Below are positions 11,748-25,824 of a stretch of DNA of 64,000 bases, in pieces. The stretch spans positions 124,001 through 188,000 of the forward strand of contig QVRM01004845.1 in assembly GCA_003439945.1 (NCBI GenBank). Direction: 5' to 3'. Origin of the DNA: Dermanyssus gallinae (lineage: Eukaryota; Arthropoda; Arachnida; Mesostigmata; Dermanyssidae). Numbering within the stretch: the stretch's first letter is position 1; each line of letters begins with the position of its first letter. The notes beneath the pieces were generated by a model. It was given only the letters and a program-made list of their open reading frames with translations, ran no database searches and was not told the origin of the DNA. The position numbers and the translations under genes were made by a program.

Positions 11748-13805
11748 GTAAGTATTCGTAGTGGTCTACAATCGTACAAACGCTAAAATTTAGCCCTTTC
11801 TCGTTTCAATCACTGGTGCTCTGTTCTGTCGACTGTGGCTTTCAGTGTCACAGTTGTTGCTGGAGCAATTAGAGCCTAGACTAGCGTCACTTCGTTCCGT
11901 ATCCGTAGCTATCGAGGACGGTCATACGTTTCAGCTCGGAATACTACCACGAAATCCGTGTAGAGATCACACTGTTTTATATCATTCTATTTTTTTGTAA
12001 TATGGAAATGCCGCTGAGTTGAGCTGCTGAACCTACAATATAGCCTGCGTAAACAAAAGCTATAGACTGTCTTAGCTTAATATAGGACAAACTTTTAAAT
12101 TATTTCTAGCGGTATAGCATGAGTGTCTCGTCCCTTGATGAGCAGTGGCTTAATCTGCTAATACACAGTTTTTAAAAGAACTGCGCGTTCGGTTATTACT
12201 ATTGCATCTTCCTTGACAACCCATGTGGTTGAACACTGTCTCGCCGCTACATTCTGCAAGAGCAAGCCCAGTTAGGTCAAGTATGAGCAGCGCATGGTTT
12301 CGATAACGGGAAAAAAGTGATGGTCTTTAATAAGTCTCGTGCAAGTCAACACTAGTAGGAACAACGATGCCACTAGGCCATGGATCATCCATCCCCTTAC
12401 GTATTATACCTTACCAAAATAGCCACGGACCTGCCGAACGAGTCACAGAGGAGCAGCGACTAATCAGGTTTGGTTTTTGACTGCTAGGTGTAAGGTTGTC
12501 AATGCAATTTCGGTGTCATGTGCATGTCGTAGATCCTTGTACGAAAAATGTACTAGCAAACAGTGTACTCAAAAAAGTTCATCATTCGTTGTGTTTTTCT
12601 TAAAATGGAAACTCCGCGCTGTAAGCTGTATTACATGGGATAAATCTTCGCGTCATTGACGTTTGCGTTTTTCTACATCAATGACTTTAAACGTGAACAA
12701 TGGCCTTCGGTACCTCCTCAGGCCAATGTTGTTTCTATCGGCGTTCAACGTTTCACCGCATCACACTCAGCCACCGCTTCACTCAGTTATCACTGTCATC
12801 ACTGTGTACGATGATGCCGATGAACGAAGCTAGTGTGGCGAGGTTGAGGGGGCATCAGTAACCCCTGCCCGCAATGTAATCGTTGTTGTTGCTGTTATTG
12901 CTGTTGTTGTTGTCGTAGTCGGAGTCGTACGCGCAATCGAGTCACGACTTCATTCGGATCACGTCCTTTGCTCTGCACTCCGCAGCAGAAGCATAGCCGT
13001 ATGAACTATAATTGTTGACTGTTTCCACCACCCAATACCAGTACTACCCACCCAGAACCCTCCGGGATCCGGATTAGACAGCCAGCCAGCCAGTCAGTCA
13101 ACTGGCCAGCCGTTGGAGGCTCGCGAGAGGCAGGCGTGACCGCGACCCCACATCCTACCTATCCTAACGCATCGTTAGTCTTGTCGACAGTTTCGACAGT
13201 TCTGCAGAGCTGAAAGCCAACGAACGCACGAAGGCACGAATGGCAACGCTTGACGTCAACGGGAGATAGTTTCCGTATCTCCGAGTCAAGTTGCCGTATC
13301 TCAGCAAATAGACAGGGACATCATCATCATTATCGTCATCATCATATCGATTAGGCCTGAACTGAGCGTTCCCACATCGGGCTTCTACTGTGTAGCGCTT
13401 GCTAATAGTAAGCGAAATGTTTTACTTACAGGCAAGTAGAACGATGTATGAAACACGGATGTTCTGTAAGGAGCGTGTGTTTGAAACCAACAATAAACTC
13501 TGAAACTAAACTGCTCTTTGCAGAGCACAAACAACTTGAAACTAGGTCGAATTATACTACCCTACCAGCTGCAATAGCTAGGCTTGACGATAAACCCCGC
13601 GGCGGCGGTGCAGGTGACGTGATAGACGCAGGTATAGCGTCAGGCGGCTATACCTTGGTGACGTGTGATAGACGCAGGTATAGTCGTTTGCGATTAGCAT
13701 ACAGCGACCAGCAAGCGTGATACGCAGGTATAATCGCTGTCAATGTCCGATGAAAACGTTCACGTTTAGAACCAAGTGCCAACCAAATGGCAGCGCTGGC
13801 GGTAC

Positions 13806-13905
13806 CGTCGTAGTAGTAGAAGTTATAGTAGCTGTAGTAGTGGTAGTAATAGAAGTAGTAGTAGTAGTAAGAATTGCAGTAGTAGTAAGTAGTTGTAGTA
13901 GTAAT
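13806..13905. repeat. Imperfect (GTA)n trinucleotide tract
   Basis: GTA repeats with point interruptions. Both strands are open across it, giving Val-rich and Tyr-rich hypothetical peptides that are artefacts of the repeat. Confidence 0.85.
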
Positions 13906-16900
13906 AGCTTTCGGCATCCTCGCCGCCTCGATGACAAAGAGGCGCTGTTGTTGCCCTTGACGCTGCTATCTGGGAACGAGGCGGCCAGACAGATTGTCCT
14001 GCCGGCCGGAGACCTGGCGGTAGAAATGGGCCGATGCAGGAGAGCCTTCCGTTCTTCGAGATACAGGCGGGCGAGCGGATGGGCTGTTTTTGTCAGAGCA
14101 ACACCCGTGCTTTTGGTTCGGGCTGCTGATTCTGTTGCTGTTGCTACTACTACTACTACTACTACTACTATTACTGTGTTGCGGGAATCAGTAATGGGCG
14201 GTGGTAGCGATGCTCGCCTGGCGCGTTGCCATGATACATCGTGACCAGTAGTGAGAGGGAACTCGCCGCATTGCTATTTGCCACGGAACGGTCAATCTCT
14301 TCGAGCGGCGGTTCCACCGCGTTTCTTCGTTTCTTCGCCTGCTTTGCACCTTAGCGAGTGAGACAAAGAGGAGTGAGTATCAACTCAGAAGAGTAGTGTT
14401 TATTGTTTCCTCGCATTAGGAGCGAATTGTTATTGTTTCCTCGCGTCATCAGTAGTCGCCGCGTATGGTGTATCGGGGAGAACTGGTTGTATAACATTGT
14501 TGAAATACATCAGGTAACAACACATTTTGCTCATATGAACACGCTACTTATTGGCCGAATGAATTATTGGAGTTCAGCTAATCACAGTGCCCCCTCATTA
14601 GGCACATGTCGTCTTGACTTGTTTCATGTGACTAGTTCCAACAACCTGTTTTATGTGACTAATTGCAACAACTCTTTACATAGCCAGACGGGTTATTCAA
14701 GTGTAGATTAGTGGCACACAGTGAAAGTAATCTCACAGGCCTATGTCGAAATACAAAAAACGCGATCATTACTATGACTGTTCTGGGCAGTGCTGTTTGC
14801 TGCCATTGCCCTGCCGGCGACCTAGCATTGGAGAAACCCGATGCGCCTACACCTGTACACTTTCGAGAACAAAGAACTTCACAGGTTGGCACCACACTTG
14901 TTGCTGACTATATAGCTTGATTTAATAGCTATGTATGCACCAAGAACAATATACAAGGTAGAGTGCTGACGTGGACATCTTTTACAGCTGAGAATGCTAT
15001 GTCATAATCAATTAGGTGATGGTAGACGATATTATAGTAGAAACACATTGCCGATGTGTATCGGAGCATAAAGTTCTCATTGTTCGACTTAGGCTACCAG
15101 CGACAATCTCGAGCAGCGACAGAATAGCATAGCTGCCGTTACAATGCGAGAATAGCCGAGGGAGTAGTGGATAGTTGTAGAACAGAGACGCAGCTAGAAC
15201 CTCTTTATCGACCCAGCCAGCGAGGCAGTATGCAGACGACTTGTTGTTATACTCTCGCTCTCTCGATTTCACTTGAATTGCAGTCTATTGCGACCTTGCA
15301 AAACATAACTAAGTATGCAAGATACTGGAGCAATGTAGTTGGTATGCGCCGAGAAAGAGAAACCAAGCTGATATAAGTAAAGTCTGGACCCGACACACGC
15401 CGCCTGACACAAACGAGCTTTTTGGTATTAGAAGTAAGTGTCGGGAAATAGACATAACTTACCTTTTAAACAGAGTATATGTATAGGTTTGAATTTATAG
15501 ACAGCATATAGGCATAGCGTAGGCATGTCTAGTAATTAGCTTCAGCGGGTCTAGACGCGATACCAGCGTCAACTTAGAGCGGGTCAGGAGAAGAAAAAAA
15601 TCCTGCCTCGCGGCGAGAACTGTTTAGCAGAATCTCAAGTATTGTCCCCGAAGATGAATTCACTGGAAGGGTAACGCGGTTGGAGCGACAAATATCCAAC
15701 AGTAGCGCCTGACCATTTACACCCACCCGCCTTTCATATCTACCGTCACGTACAGACTGCTAACAAAGCTTTTATTTACCAAGTTGGGGGAGTGGCAAAG
15801 AAGAACCAACTTTTTAGGGAAGTGCGTAAATGGTTCAGAAAAGTTTCACTTTTTCAGGCTTACCTTGGATTCGATATGTTCGAAAAGATTAATTCCGTGT
15901 GGCGCTGTCCGAAGAAGCTTGCAGCATTGCAATATTTTGTATCATTTATCCAACCGATGTTGTTATTTCGACGCTGCTCGGCTAGTTCTTGACCACACAA
16001 CTTAAATTGTGGTAAATTCGAAAGCGCTCGAGATGCTGGAGATCACTGTCCGTGCATGCAGGTGTGCATTTACCTGATCTAGAGTATGCGCTACACAACT
16101 CTTGTCGTAAATACTCAGTCTAATTACAGTTAATAGAAATAGTAGTAAACCCTGGTTAATATCAAATGGGCGTGCCGAACGACGACAGCAACTTCATGCT
16201 GACATTTGGGATCAAATTAACACGCACCGGGCAAGGGGGTTTTGGCGTATTTTTTTTTCTATGCAGCGCCTGAGCGTACAAAAAGTCAATAAAACATTTT
16301 TCTTGGATACTCTCCATTCTTGGATACATCACGGTATGGCCCCAAGAAGGAAGAAACTACACCAAACACTAAACCCGAGTCAAAGGCGCAACCGTGTTTT
16401 CTCTTGGACAACAACTGTTACAAAATAGACTAACACTAGAGTAGTAGGCCGTCAATAAGATGACCCTAAGCAAACCAGATCGTTTAGTAGAATTGAAATT
16501 CTTAGTACCAAGCTACAGCGGAATAAGTTCGAAAAAAGAGAAGTGCATGACTATGCTAGGTACATAACCAAAACGAAAATGATGCTACGACCTGGATGGT
16601 AACTTAGAGTTTTGACGATAATAGAGGCCTTGCAATAGAGGTCCCAGTAGCATAATACGATAGCATGTCTAAAAACCCGCATTAGGGTATGAGTATAGAA
16701 ATGGGGAGAAATAAAAGCGGGAACACACGTTTAAACCGATTTAATGAGCATATCGAAAACAGAACACAAGGCATCGTTTGCACGAGCGTATGATGGCTAA
16801 AAGAAGCATTCCAACCTACAATAATAGTAATCTACGGCAACCATTGCTGTCTTGGCTGTTAGCCAGGAGACATTTCCCTGGCATAAACCTAGAGACTCAC

Positions 16901-19900
16901 TATGTGCTGTGTTAAGCGTGGCAAAAAAAAACAGAAATCACGTGGATTTAATGTTTAACACGCTACTCACTGTGAAGGAATGAAACACAAATGAACTTCG
17001 GATATTACTGGCTTCGCTATACTGGGCTACGATATGCCGGCAGAATGAGTATACCCTAGACCGTCTGTGTCAGGGTTGACCTATACCATACCACACAATT
17101 GACAAATTTCCGACATATACTAACATATTTTCTTGACTTGAGATTATTATTACATGAGTGTATATATATATATATATATATAGGGTCACCGTATGACGTG
17201 CGATTAGATGAACTGTTTTGTCACTAACAGGAACATAATTTGATTAAGTTCCATTTAAGTTTGCAGGAATAGATCCGTCGGTATCGGACGAGGCATTGTG
17301 CGAATGCTGATGGTTATTATTAATACTACCACTATCACGATTACTATTATTGTTATTACTTTCGCGCGACGTTGCCATATTTACATTGCGAGCTTGACGC
17401 TGTGCATTAAAACAGCTTGGCCGAAGTACGGCGACACAGCGATCGGTCCCCCCCCCGTTTCACGGTTCGTATGAGCTGCCGTACGAACCGCGGATCTTTT
17501 TACAGCTACCCGGGGACTGCCCGGGAACTTTGAAACCGTGCTGGGAAACCTGGCGCTTCCTTCGAAGCTCGACGTAAGAGCGAACGCTCGCGAATAAATA
17601 GGCAGAAAAGCGAAAGGGACCAACGGATAGCGCATTGAATGCACGGTGTTATGAAGTTGCCGCGCCGCGCTAGCCGAGATAGCCACTGTGGCCCGCTTCG
17701 CTATTTCAGGACGCTCGCCATTGGCGGCTGGGAGATGGCGGGGATTTCTCCAGGAAGCCGGAACTCCTGACGGCTGACTAGGGAGCCGTTCCGAGATACC
17801 TTCCTGTCTGTTGACGCCCGTATCTCGACGTCCGCCGTCCGCTGCCACCAGTGCTTATGTATGTGTGAGTGTGTGTGGCGTAAAGAGGTGCGCCTTTCCG
17901 CTTGTTGCATTGTGTTCTTTTACACTATGTCTCTCTCTGTCTCTCTCTCTCTCTCGCCTTTGCCTCGCTTTCTGTGTGTATGTCTCGTTTCCCGTTTATT
18001 TTTGCATAGCTCACGCCTTTCGCGTTACCCGAACCTCGCGTAAGATATTCTATGAGCAGGCGGCGGCGCGCGTGGGCTCCCCTGCGCGATGTCACTGCAA
18101 CCCTCCGGCAGGGTGCTTTAGCACCCAGAGCAGCACAGGTGTGCTCCCTCTGATTCCTGCTATCCCCTTGCGTCTTTTTTTCCTTTCAAGTAGATCTAGG
18201 TCGTTTCTCTTTATGACAAATCGGCCCTGTGACAGACGCACACAGATCTATCGATATCCACCTACGAGGAGCAGAATCTGTTATACAGTTTGAAACTTGT
18301 TATATAAAGGTTTAGGTATATTCATGCATAGTTACCAAACGACAGAGAGAGTGAGAGAGAGAGAGAGAAAGCGTGAGGGAAAGAAAGAGGTAGGCACATC
18401 ACATTTGACTATTGGCGTTCGCTGACACGTACTCAGCCAGAGATTTCTCTAAACTGCAAAACAAGGCGCGGGACAGGTGCCACAAGAGTTTGCTCCTGTC
18501 GGCTTGGGACACAACGGGCTAGACGACGTAGTGGGGTAGGTACGCAAACGCCGACACGCTTAGTTGGAGTAGTATGATGTAGGTGAAAATGTGTCCTGTA
18601 GGCGAACACGTTTGTATGCGCCTAAGCAGCATGTGTTCAGCGCTTCGGAGCGCTACCTCTGGCGAGGCCGCATCTGATTTAGCTTGCCGCTGGCAGCAGA
18701 CATCGTCGTTGACAGCTTTTCCGATCGCAGAAAAACAGGCGGCTAACAAGACAGGCAACATACTGCTGCTTCTATACATATTTGATTGAGTGGTCAGTGT
18801 TTGTGGTTCCGTTCTCTGGCGCTCGCTATTTCTCCTCGCTCTTCTTGCTCAGTCGCTCTGTCTGTTTGGATGGACAGATAGATGGATGGATGGATGGATG
18901 GACAGATATGTTGCTGGGTTTCCCTCACTTCTGATCTTCACATATCGCCGCCGTCGCCGCCACAAAAACTACTACCACCACCACCACACGTCTCGAGGCT
19001 GTACAACTCCGACTACGGCGGCCATTGCAACGACTACTGCTGTCAACGGCAAAGCCAGACGAGGAGCGACTCCGGCCGACGGCAGAAGTCGCTTCTTGTC
19101 TAGGAGTCTTTGCCTCCTCCCACCGCCGCATGAGTGAGTCTGCGGGGCGCATGGGGGGCGCGGGGCGCATGGGGCGCAGTGCGTGTGTCTGCGTGTGTCC
19201 GTCTGTCGGTCTGTCAGGATGAGTGTCGAGCGGGTGGGTCGTTTGTTCCCTTGGGGCGACACATTGCAAAACCACTCGACTCGACTAGGACCGGACTGAA
19301 CAACCGGATAACCTATCATGAATATGAGACCAATCTATGATGACATGACGTTGGCAGCGATCGACGCTGCAAACGACGACGATGACGACGACGGCGACAT
19401 CATCTTATGTCTTCTGCTGCTGCTGTTGTCCCCTGTACTTCGGCGATGCCCGATTCTTCCGGCCTGCAGCGAGTAGCCGTACGTAGCCGACGTAGTGTAG
19501 GCCCGTCGTAGTCGTCGCAATCGTAGGCCTGTAGCTCATCGCGCTGGCCGACGAGGGCCGGGTTGGCATAGGGTAGGAGGATACGATAGGGGCTGGTTGA
19601 GTCGGAGCGCGGGCGCTTGCTATAATAGCTGCTACATCTGCCGGCGGTGGCCTGCTTTGTGTCAGATGCCTGAGGCTATAATCAGCCCAGCGGCAAGCGG
19701 GGAGCCTTAAAGGGGGACATCAAGATCCGCCGCCGATCTTCGCAGCACAGTGGGCACAGTGATATGAGTGAGAGTGAGGGTCTACGTGAGCGCGCTGGCC
19801 TATATACCCGTCTTGTAGCTGACTCTGTGACGTCGTGGGAGGGAGGGAGGGAGGAAAAGTAGGGCGCTCATGACGCTGTCAAGTCCGTAATGATGACGGA

Positions 19901-20084
19901 GACCTTTTTTATCAGTGAGAAGCGGGAAGAATACTCATGTTTCCCGTACAGACGACTTTCGTGGCAAAATGCGTTGCCTTGCATTTTTACGCTCCAATTT
20001 TACTGCAAAGATCGGTAGCAACAATTATGAGAACAGCAACAGCAGCAACACTAAAAATTGAGATAACCGTAGTGACGACGACAA

Positions 20085-20172
20085 CGTCGTCAACAACAAC
20101 AGCAACAACAACAACAACAGCAACAACAGCAACAACAACAACAACAACAACAGCAACAACAACAACAATTCC
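20085..20172. repeat. (CAA)n/(CAG) trinucleotide tract
   Basis: About 85 bp of CAA with occasional CAG. The Thr-rich plus-strand frame and Val-rich minus-strand frame through it come from the repeat. Confidence 0.88.
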
Positions 20173-20426
20173 CTGTCCGTCGTTGCCGCGGCCGTCGCTT
20201 TTCCTCTGCCGTTGGCGGCAGATCAATTATAGCTTTCTGATTGAGATATTTCTCTATCCCAGAGAGAGACTAAGAGAAGCCTGCTTTACAATAAAAAAAC
20301 CTGCTACTACTACTACCACTATTAGCGTTAGAATAGTTTCCGCTACTACTGACATGACTACAAATACAGCGATTATTACTCATTAACACCACTACTATTT
20401 GTACCGCTATCGCTAAATAGTGCTAG

Positions 20427-20622
20427 CTAAAATTTCTCGAAGCTGACGTTATTAGTTCTTCTGCTGCTGCTGAGCCCAGGGCAATGGCCACACGTTTTAT
20501 TACTACTTCGATTAGCAGGACGACGACTGCGAATTGCCGCTATACTGCCGCCGTGATTGCTGTTCCTGCTACGGAGATGGGACGGGCCGTTTCCTGGTTT
20601 ACCGGTTCCACTATTACATTGG
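20427..20622 (-). CDS. Candidate terminal exon, unknown protein
   Basis: Inferred only. On the minus strand an acceptor (CTGTATTCATTCAG) precedes 64 open codons ending in a TAG at 20427-20429. The peptide is Ser/Arg/Asn/Gly-rich, with a CGHC pair and an ending of NNVSFEKF. Entry would be with one base of a split codon. No polyadenylation signal was seen close downstream. No family is recognised; a disordered tail or a chance frame are both possible. Confidence 0.2.
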
Positions 20623-20836
20623 CTGAATGAATACAGCCACATCTCGTGATACCAGAGACTAGTCTGCGCGTCAGACCTGCTTAGGAGGCACGGTGACAAA
20701 GTCTCTTTAGGAAGGTCAGTATGCACTCCTTTAAGCACAGGCCCAAATGCAGCCTTTTTGACCAGGTGTTCTTTGGTATAGGTGTGCACTGCAACAGTTC
20801 GTTTATCGCGAGTGTTCTGATATAGGAGTGGGTATA

Positions 20837-22066
20837 CGAGGTGTGTTCAAAAAGTATCGCGACTTTTGAATTTTCGCGGGTTACGTATATTCGAATTTCG
20901 ATTTTTTGTGGCGTTATGTTGGTACTCATGTCTCTCACTTATGCCGACAAGCTCGGCCATTTTGAATGTTCACTTAATTGTTGACAGCTGCTTTGCTTGC
21001 ACGTGTTTTGGATCGTCTTCGATTTTTACCTATTCAAAAAAATGGATCAAAGAACCTGTATCAAATTTTGTGTGAAAAACGAAATTAAGTGCGCGGATGC
21101 ATTCCGAATGTTGACTGTGGCATACGGAGAAGCTACCTTGGACCGAAGCAACGTTTATCGGTGGTACAAAATGTTCTCAGAAGGCCGAGAAGATGTGAAC
21201 GACGAAGAGCGTGCCGGACGCCCGAGCACTTCAACAACAGACGAAAAAATTAATGAAGTGGAGAAAATGGTATTGGCCAATCGTCGAATCACCGTTAGAG
21301 AAGTTGCTGAGGACCTTGCGACCAAAAACAGCATCGCATGAACATTGCTAATGAGATGTTGGACTCTGTCCGCGACGACCCAAATTTGCTCCAGAGGGTC
21401 ATAACTGGTGACGAATCGTGGGTTTATGGTTATGACGTGGAAACCAAAGCTCAATCATCTCAATGGAAGCTGCCGCACGAACCAAGACCGAAAAAAGCGC
21501 GCCAAGTTCGGTCGAATGTGAAAGTTTTGCTGACAGTTTTCTTCGATTGCAGGGGCGTGGTGCATCATGAGTTCTTGCCACAGGGTAGAACGGTCAATAA
21601 GGAATATTACCTGCAAGTTATGCGCAATTTGCGCAAAGCAATCCGCCAGAAACGCCCGGATTTGTGGAAGAACAAAAATTGACTTTTGCACCACGATAAC
21701 GCCCCTGCTCACACATCGTTGCTTGTGCGCGAGTTTTTGGCCAAAAACAACACACTAATGATGCCGCAGCCACCGTATTCCCCAGATCTGGCCCCCTGTG
21801 ACTTTTTCTTGTTCCCTAAACTGAAGAGGCCTATGAAAGGACGACGTTACGCTACGCTTGACGAGATAAAGACCGCATCGAAGGAGGAGCTGAACAAGAT
21901 AAAAAAAAATGGTTTTTTGAAGTGCTTCGAAGATTGGAAAAACCGTTGGCACAAGTGTATAATATCTCATGGGGATTACTTTGAAGGGGACAAAATAGAT
22001 ATTCATGAATAAATGAATATTTTTTGAAAAAACACAAAAGTCGCGATACTTTTTGAACACACCTTG
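20837..22066 (+). mobile_element. Full-length mariner element (irritans-like), defective
   Basis: A Tc1/mariner DNA transposon of 1,230 bp. Its terminal inverted repeats are about 32 bp (CAAAAAGTATCGCGACTTTT is common to both ends; one mismatch near the tip). A TA dinucleotide flanks each side (20835-20836 and 22067-22068), the expected target duplication. The single intronless transposase reads on the plus strand but is disrupted. Length, inverted repeats and protein agree with the irritans subfamily. A near-identical partial copy lies at 63629-64000 in the opposite orientation. It cannot make its own transposase but has both ends, so it could in principle be moved in trans. Confidence 0.95.
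21042..22012 (+). pseudogene. Mariner transposase, broken (deletion plus nonsense)
   Basis: Mariner transposases cut and paste the element at TA sites. The N-terminal helix-turn-helix part is open from the ATG at 21042 and stops at 21339-21341. At about 21312 the reading frame jumps: roughly 35 residues usually found between the DNA-binding and catalytic domains are missing, and the catalytic part continues in another frame from about 21320. That part has TGDESWVYGYD, then a TGA at 21680-21682 where the family has Trp, then HHDNAPAH, and SPDLAPCD 34 residues later, giving the D,D34D triad. It ends at TAA 22010-22012. All three catalytic aspartates survive, but no single frame links them to the DNA-binding domain. 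Confidence 0.93.
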
Positions 22067-23159
22067 TATGTGTATGTAGACGTAGACGCATTCCGGTTTT
22101 TTTTGGTTAATATGACATCTGAAAATAGTGTCCACAGAACTAGACCTGGCCTTCAAAAAAAAAGCAGGATCGACATCAAAATTGACCGTAGCTGCGGATT
22201 TTCTCACAAGAGCTCACTAAAGACGTCAAATGTTGCCGATTACTTATTTGTAGTTCGTCGCTCTTGACAATATATTTCCTAACTGTGTGTTCGCTAGTAA
22301 TTTGATTTTACGTAATGTTATTTTGATATTAATCGTTGATCATTTCTTCGCCTTGAGATCGAAGATGTGACCGTGAAATGATGCATACAATGAGAAGGCG
22401 TTCAGAGCGAGCGATAGTAAAAGGAAATGTATAGTTGACGGGCAATTTACCATGTGCAAGTGTACCATAGGTATGAATATATGTTTAACTTATTTGATAC
22501 TCACCTGAATGCCTACTCCGCTTACACGACAAACTAACATCGGAGTCTAGATAATATTCATGGATAATACAGGTAAGCAGTTCTAACAGTACGAATAGGT
22601 CGTAGAACCAAAAACAACGCAAAAACGTGTAACCACAAACGTGTCCATAGGAAGTGTTTGAGAACTAGAAGAGCTGTTCTGGCAGTTTAGCAAGAAAGCA
22701 ACAAAAGGTCTCATATCTCGACTAGAAAGGCAAAATTCGAGCTTTAGCGAGACCGATGTTCACGGGATACGTTAGACAAGAATGTTTGGTGCACCCCAAC
22801 AACAACGCACCGTTCCGTGCATAGTGCAAAATATTGATAGCTCGTCTGCGTGCGTGCGTAAGTGAAACTAAACGCCGCCGATGAAATCGCGTAAACTAGA
22901 TAAGCAACTGAGGGGAATAATCTACTACAATATGGTAGACGTCGAAGAGATCTAGCTTGCACATAATATCGGTGCACTATTACAATTACGAAAATCTATA
23001 AACTACTGCTGACTGAAAAGCACATACACGCATTAACGATCTCAAAGACGCACGCAAACTGATCAAGTTGTAGCCGGCCTAGTTGAGCAGGCATGTAAAG
23101 GCCTTGCATGCTAGGTGCGCCAATACATATAAATATGTATATGTGTATATATATGTGTG

Positions 23160-23261
<102 letters not shown>

Positions 23262-23540
23262 GTATCAAGTAAAAGACGGCTCATAGACACGCCCAGGTTA
23301 ATGAAACCTTCGCCCTAGAACGCTGTATTCCTTACAGGTTTCGTCAATTAGCAAGCCGGACCTAGCCGAGCAGGACAGCAACCGGTCGGATTCACAGCGG
23401 CCTTATCTGCAACAAGAAAAGCTCCGGTTTGGAAGAGCATTTCGGTCGACACTTTAGCTCCCTACACGTGCATAAAAGCTCACATACATATATGCTACTC
23501 ATATTGACAGACTAGAGTAAAAGAAATGCCTAATGGTTAA

Positions 23541-23624
23541 ATATATATAATTATTACACCATAACATACAACCATATATATATAATTATTACACCATAAC
23601 ATACAACCATATATATATATACTC

Positions 23625-23661
<37 letters not shown>
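23541..23661. repeat. 33-bp tandem duplication and (TA)n
   Basis: A unit containing AATTATTACACCATAACATA is present twice, followed by a (TA)n tract with one CTCG interruption. It is probably slippage or unequal exchange seeded by the TA runs. Confidence 0.85.
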
Positions 23662-23662
<1 letters not shown>

Positions 23663-24882
23663 CCTTACACTACCAACACGTCTTACAAAAGTGCTTAGAA
23701 TTTGCTTCTTGCCTATAGCCTCACATGTTCTAGTAAGCGTCTCTTCCATTAAAAGTACAAGCTATACTAGTCAGCAATGCAACATGCCTCAAATGCCTGT
23801 AAGCAGTCTAAATGCTAAACTTGTATACGAATTTATGGAAGCGTCCATACGCCCTATTAACTGTTAGAGATTTATAATTGCTGAGTGCCACCCTAGGCCA
23901 TTTTAAAGTGCTCACTACGTAAAACGACCACCACGTAGATAAATACGAAGTACACGGCATAATAGTGCTTGTGGTAGTAGTAGTAGTAGTAGTTGTTGTT
24001 GTAATCATTAGCGCAGTCGTATGTTCCAACACGTTGCGTAATTATTCACTGCGTCTGCAACTCATTGCCACCGCCGCCGCCGTCTCGCGCCGAGCGTATG
24101 TAGAAGACGGCTTGGCAGAGAGACAGGCAGCCAGCTCAGAACCAGCTGCTGGCTGGACTCCTAAGATCTCATCCGAGATTTATCTGTCTTTGATTCGGCG
24201 GGAGGGGCGGAGTGCGGGCCGGGGCATTCGGCGGCGGCGGCAGCTCAAAGCCAGTGTGGACGGCATACACACGCTGGCTGGTCATGCTTGACAAGTGCTC
24301 CGTTAGCAGAGCTTCATCTTTGACACCGACACGAGTCTCGGAGCGGCGCTGTACGCATAGCGGATGCATAAGCGCTGTGCCTCGCTGTGTGAGCGCGTGA
24401 GCGAGAGGCCTGCTGTCACGTATGCGGTGAATTATATATAAACATAAACATCGAGCAGCGGAGCTGTTCGAAAAGAGGTGGACGACTAAGTAAGTGCATG
24501 GACCCGTCTTCGGTCGTTCGGTCGGTCGGTCTTCGCCGCACAGGACCGCGCAGGATGTCGTTTTAAGCAGTGAAAACTGCCGACATCATCACGCAAAGCG
24601 AGAAGAAGTCAACCTGTTTGTCGTTGTCCGACGGCGCCTTTAGCGTCCACTCTCTATTGTTCCCGGCGCAGCCGTAGCCATATATATATATATATATAAT
24701 ATGCACAGCGCTTATCATGCATCATGACGAGGCTACGCTGCTTGATGGAAGAGTACAACTTTTTAATGATCGTCCAAGAAAGATATCATTTTTGAGCAGG
24801 TGTGCTCAAAGGTTGGCTGCAGCATCCCCTATAAAAGAGCAGTATATATGTATATATATATGTATATATATATTTATCGTAT

Positions 24883-24919
<37 letters not shown>

Positions 24920-25780
24920 CGTCCATAGTTATTTATGTTCATTCTAGAAATTGCGTACGAAAAAGGCGACAATTGATATACTCTTCTGGCCCTTTTAACA
25001 TTGACTCCTTTAAATACCAGGCCAGACAAGGCTATCATAGGGAAAGTGGTCGTCGGCTAATAGAAAAAAGGCCGCTAAATCAAAGGGTTATCCTGAGTGT
25101 TAGCCTGTTTTATTGATAAGACGGGCTGAAAAATAGTTAGCAAAGTAGCAAATGTGATATCGTCATCATTTTCGGGAAGGGCTTTAAGTGGACGCAGCTA
25201 CCCACACTTTTGTTAGATTACCTGTAATTAAACGTAGTCCTTCTACAGCAAAAAAAACTTGAAAGATAAGGCACAGGCTGCTCCCAATGTTCAATATCAA
25301 GCAAGACCCGAAGAAGGTTATGCTGCCTTTTGACGGACATAATAGAGACATCGTTTTTCTTAAACTGTTCGGAATAGATCAAGGAAGCAAAGCCATAATT
25401 TACAGAGACCAACTTCCACAAGTTCAGAAAATATTGGCACATAACTACTTCACATGGATGAAGTGTTTTGCGATCCTAATCACTGCATCGTAAACTACTG
25501 ACAATTAATGGTTAAATGCTACGACCCAGAAGATCATAGCTTAAACGAATGTGCTTTAAACGATTACTGCCCTATAACAGGCTGTTTTTCAATTTCAGAT
25601 GATTCCATTAATTTGATTGACTTTCCACTTTTATCTGGTTGTAATATTTGCGCGAGGTCTTTCTATTTAGAAGTACTATATCAACGGAGCAAAAAACTTG
25701 TGTAAAGTATGAGTTACAAACTTCTATTACTTAAGCTAGCTAATGCTAGATAGCGATTGATCTTACATAAATTATAAATC

Positions 25781-25782
<2 letters not shown>

Positions 25783-25821
<39 letters not shown>
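25783..25821. repeat. (AAT)n microsatellite
   Basis: About 12-13 uninterrupted AAT repeats in AT-rich surroundings. Confidence 0.95.

Positions 25822-25824
<3 letters not shown>

Larger units (their letters stand above)
11748..20426. other. Unassigned sequence with simple repeats
   Basis: No gene is supported. It contains a three-fold imperfect repeat around GTGATAGACGCAGGTATA at 13615-13735, a (GTA)n tract at 13806-13905, (ACT)n at 14142-14170, a short (TA)n at 17159-17182, CT-rich and GA-rich runs at 17930-17960 and 18340-18370, and a (CAA)n tract at 20085-20170. The GC-rich block at 17380-17850 is open for 155 codons on the minus strand but shows no domain or splice support. Confidence 0.45.

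Noticed and set aside
15784..16005. Region open in several frames on both strands
   Set aside because: No frame has a recognisable domain; simultaneous openness argues for chance.
17381..17848. 155-codon minus-strand frame in a GC-rich block
   Set aside because: No recognisable domain, no clear splice or start context; such length in GC-rich DNA is compatible with chance.
22505..22546. 42-base minus-strand open segment between splice-like signals with a perfect donor (CAG/GTGAGT)
   Set aside because: Fourteen codons are too few to distinguish from chance combinations of AG and GTGAGT.
25287..25705. Two consecutive plus-strand frames of ordinary composition
   Set aside because: Both are under 70 codons, in different contexts, with no recognisable family and no splice evidence.
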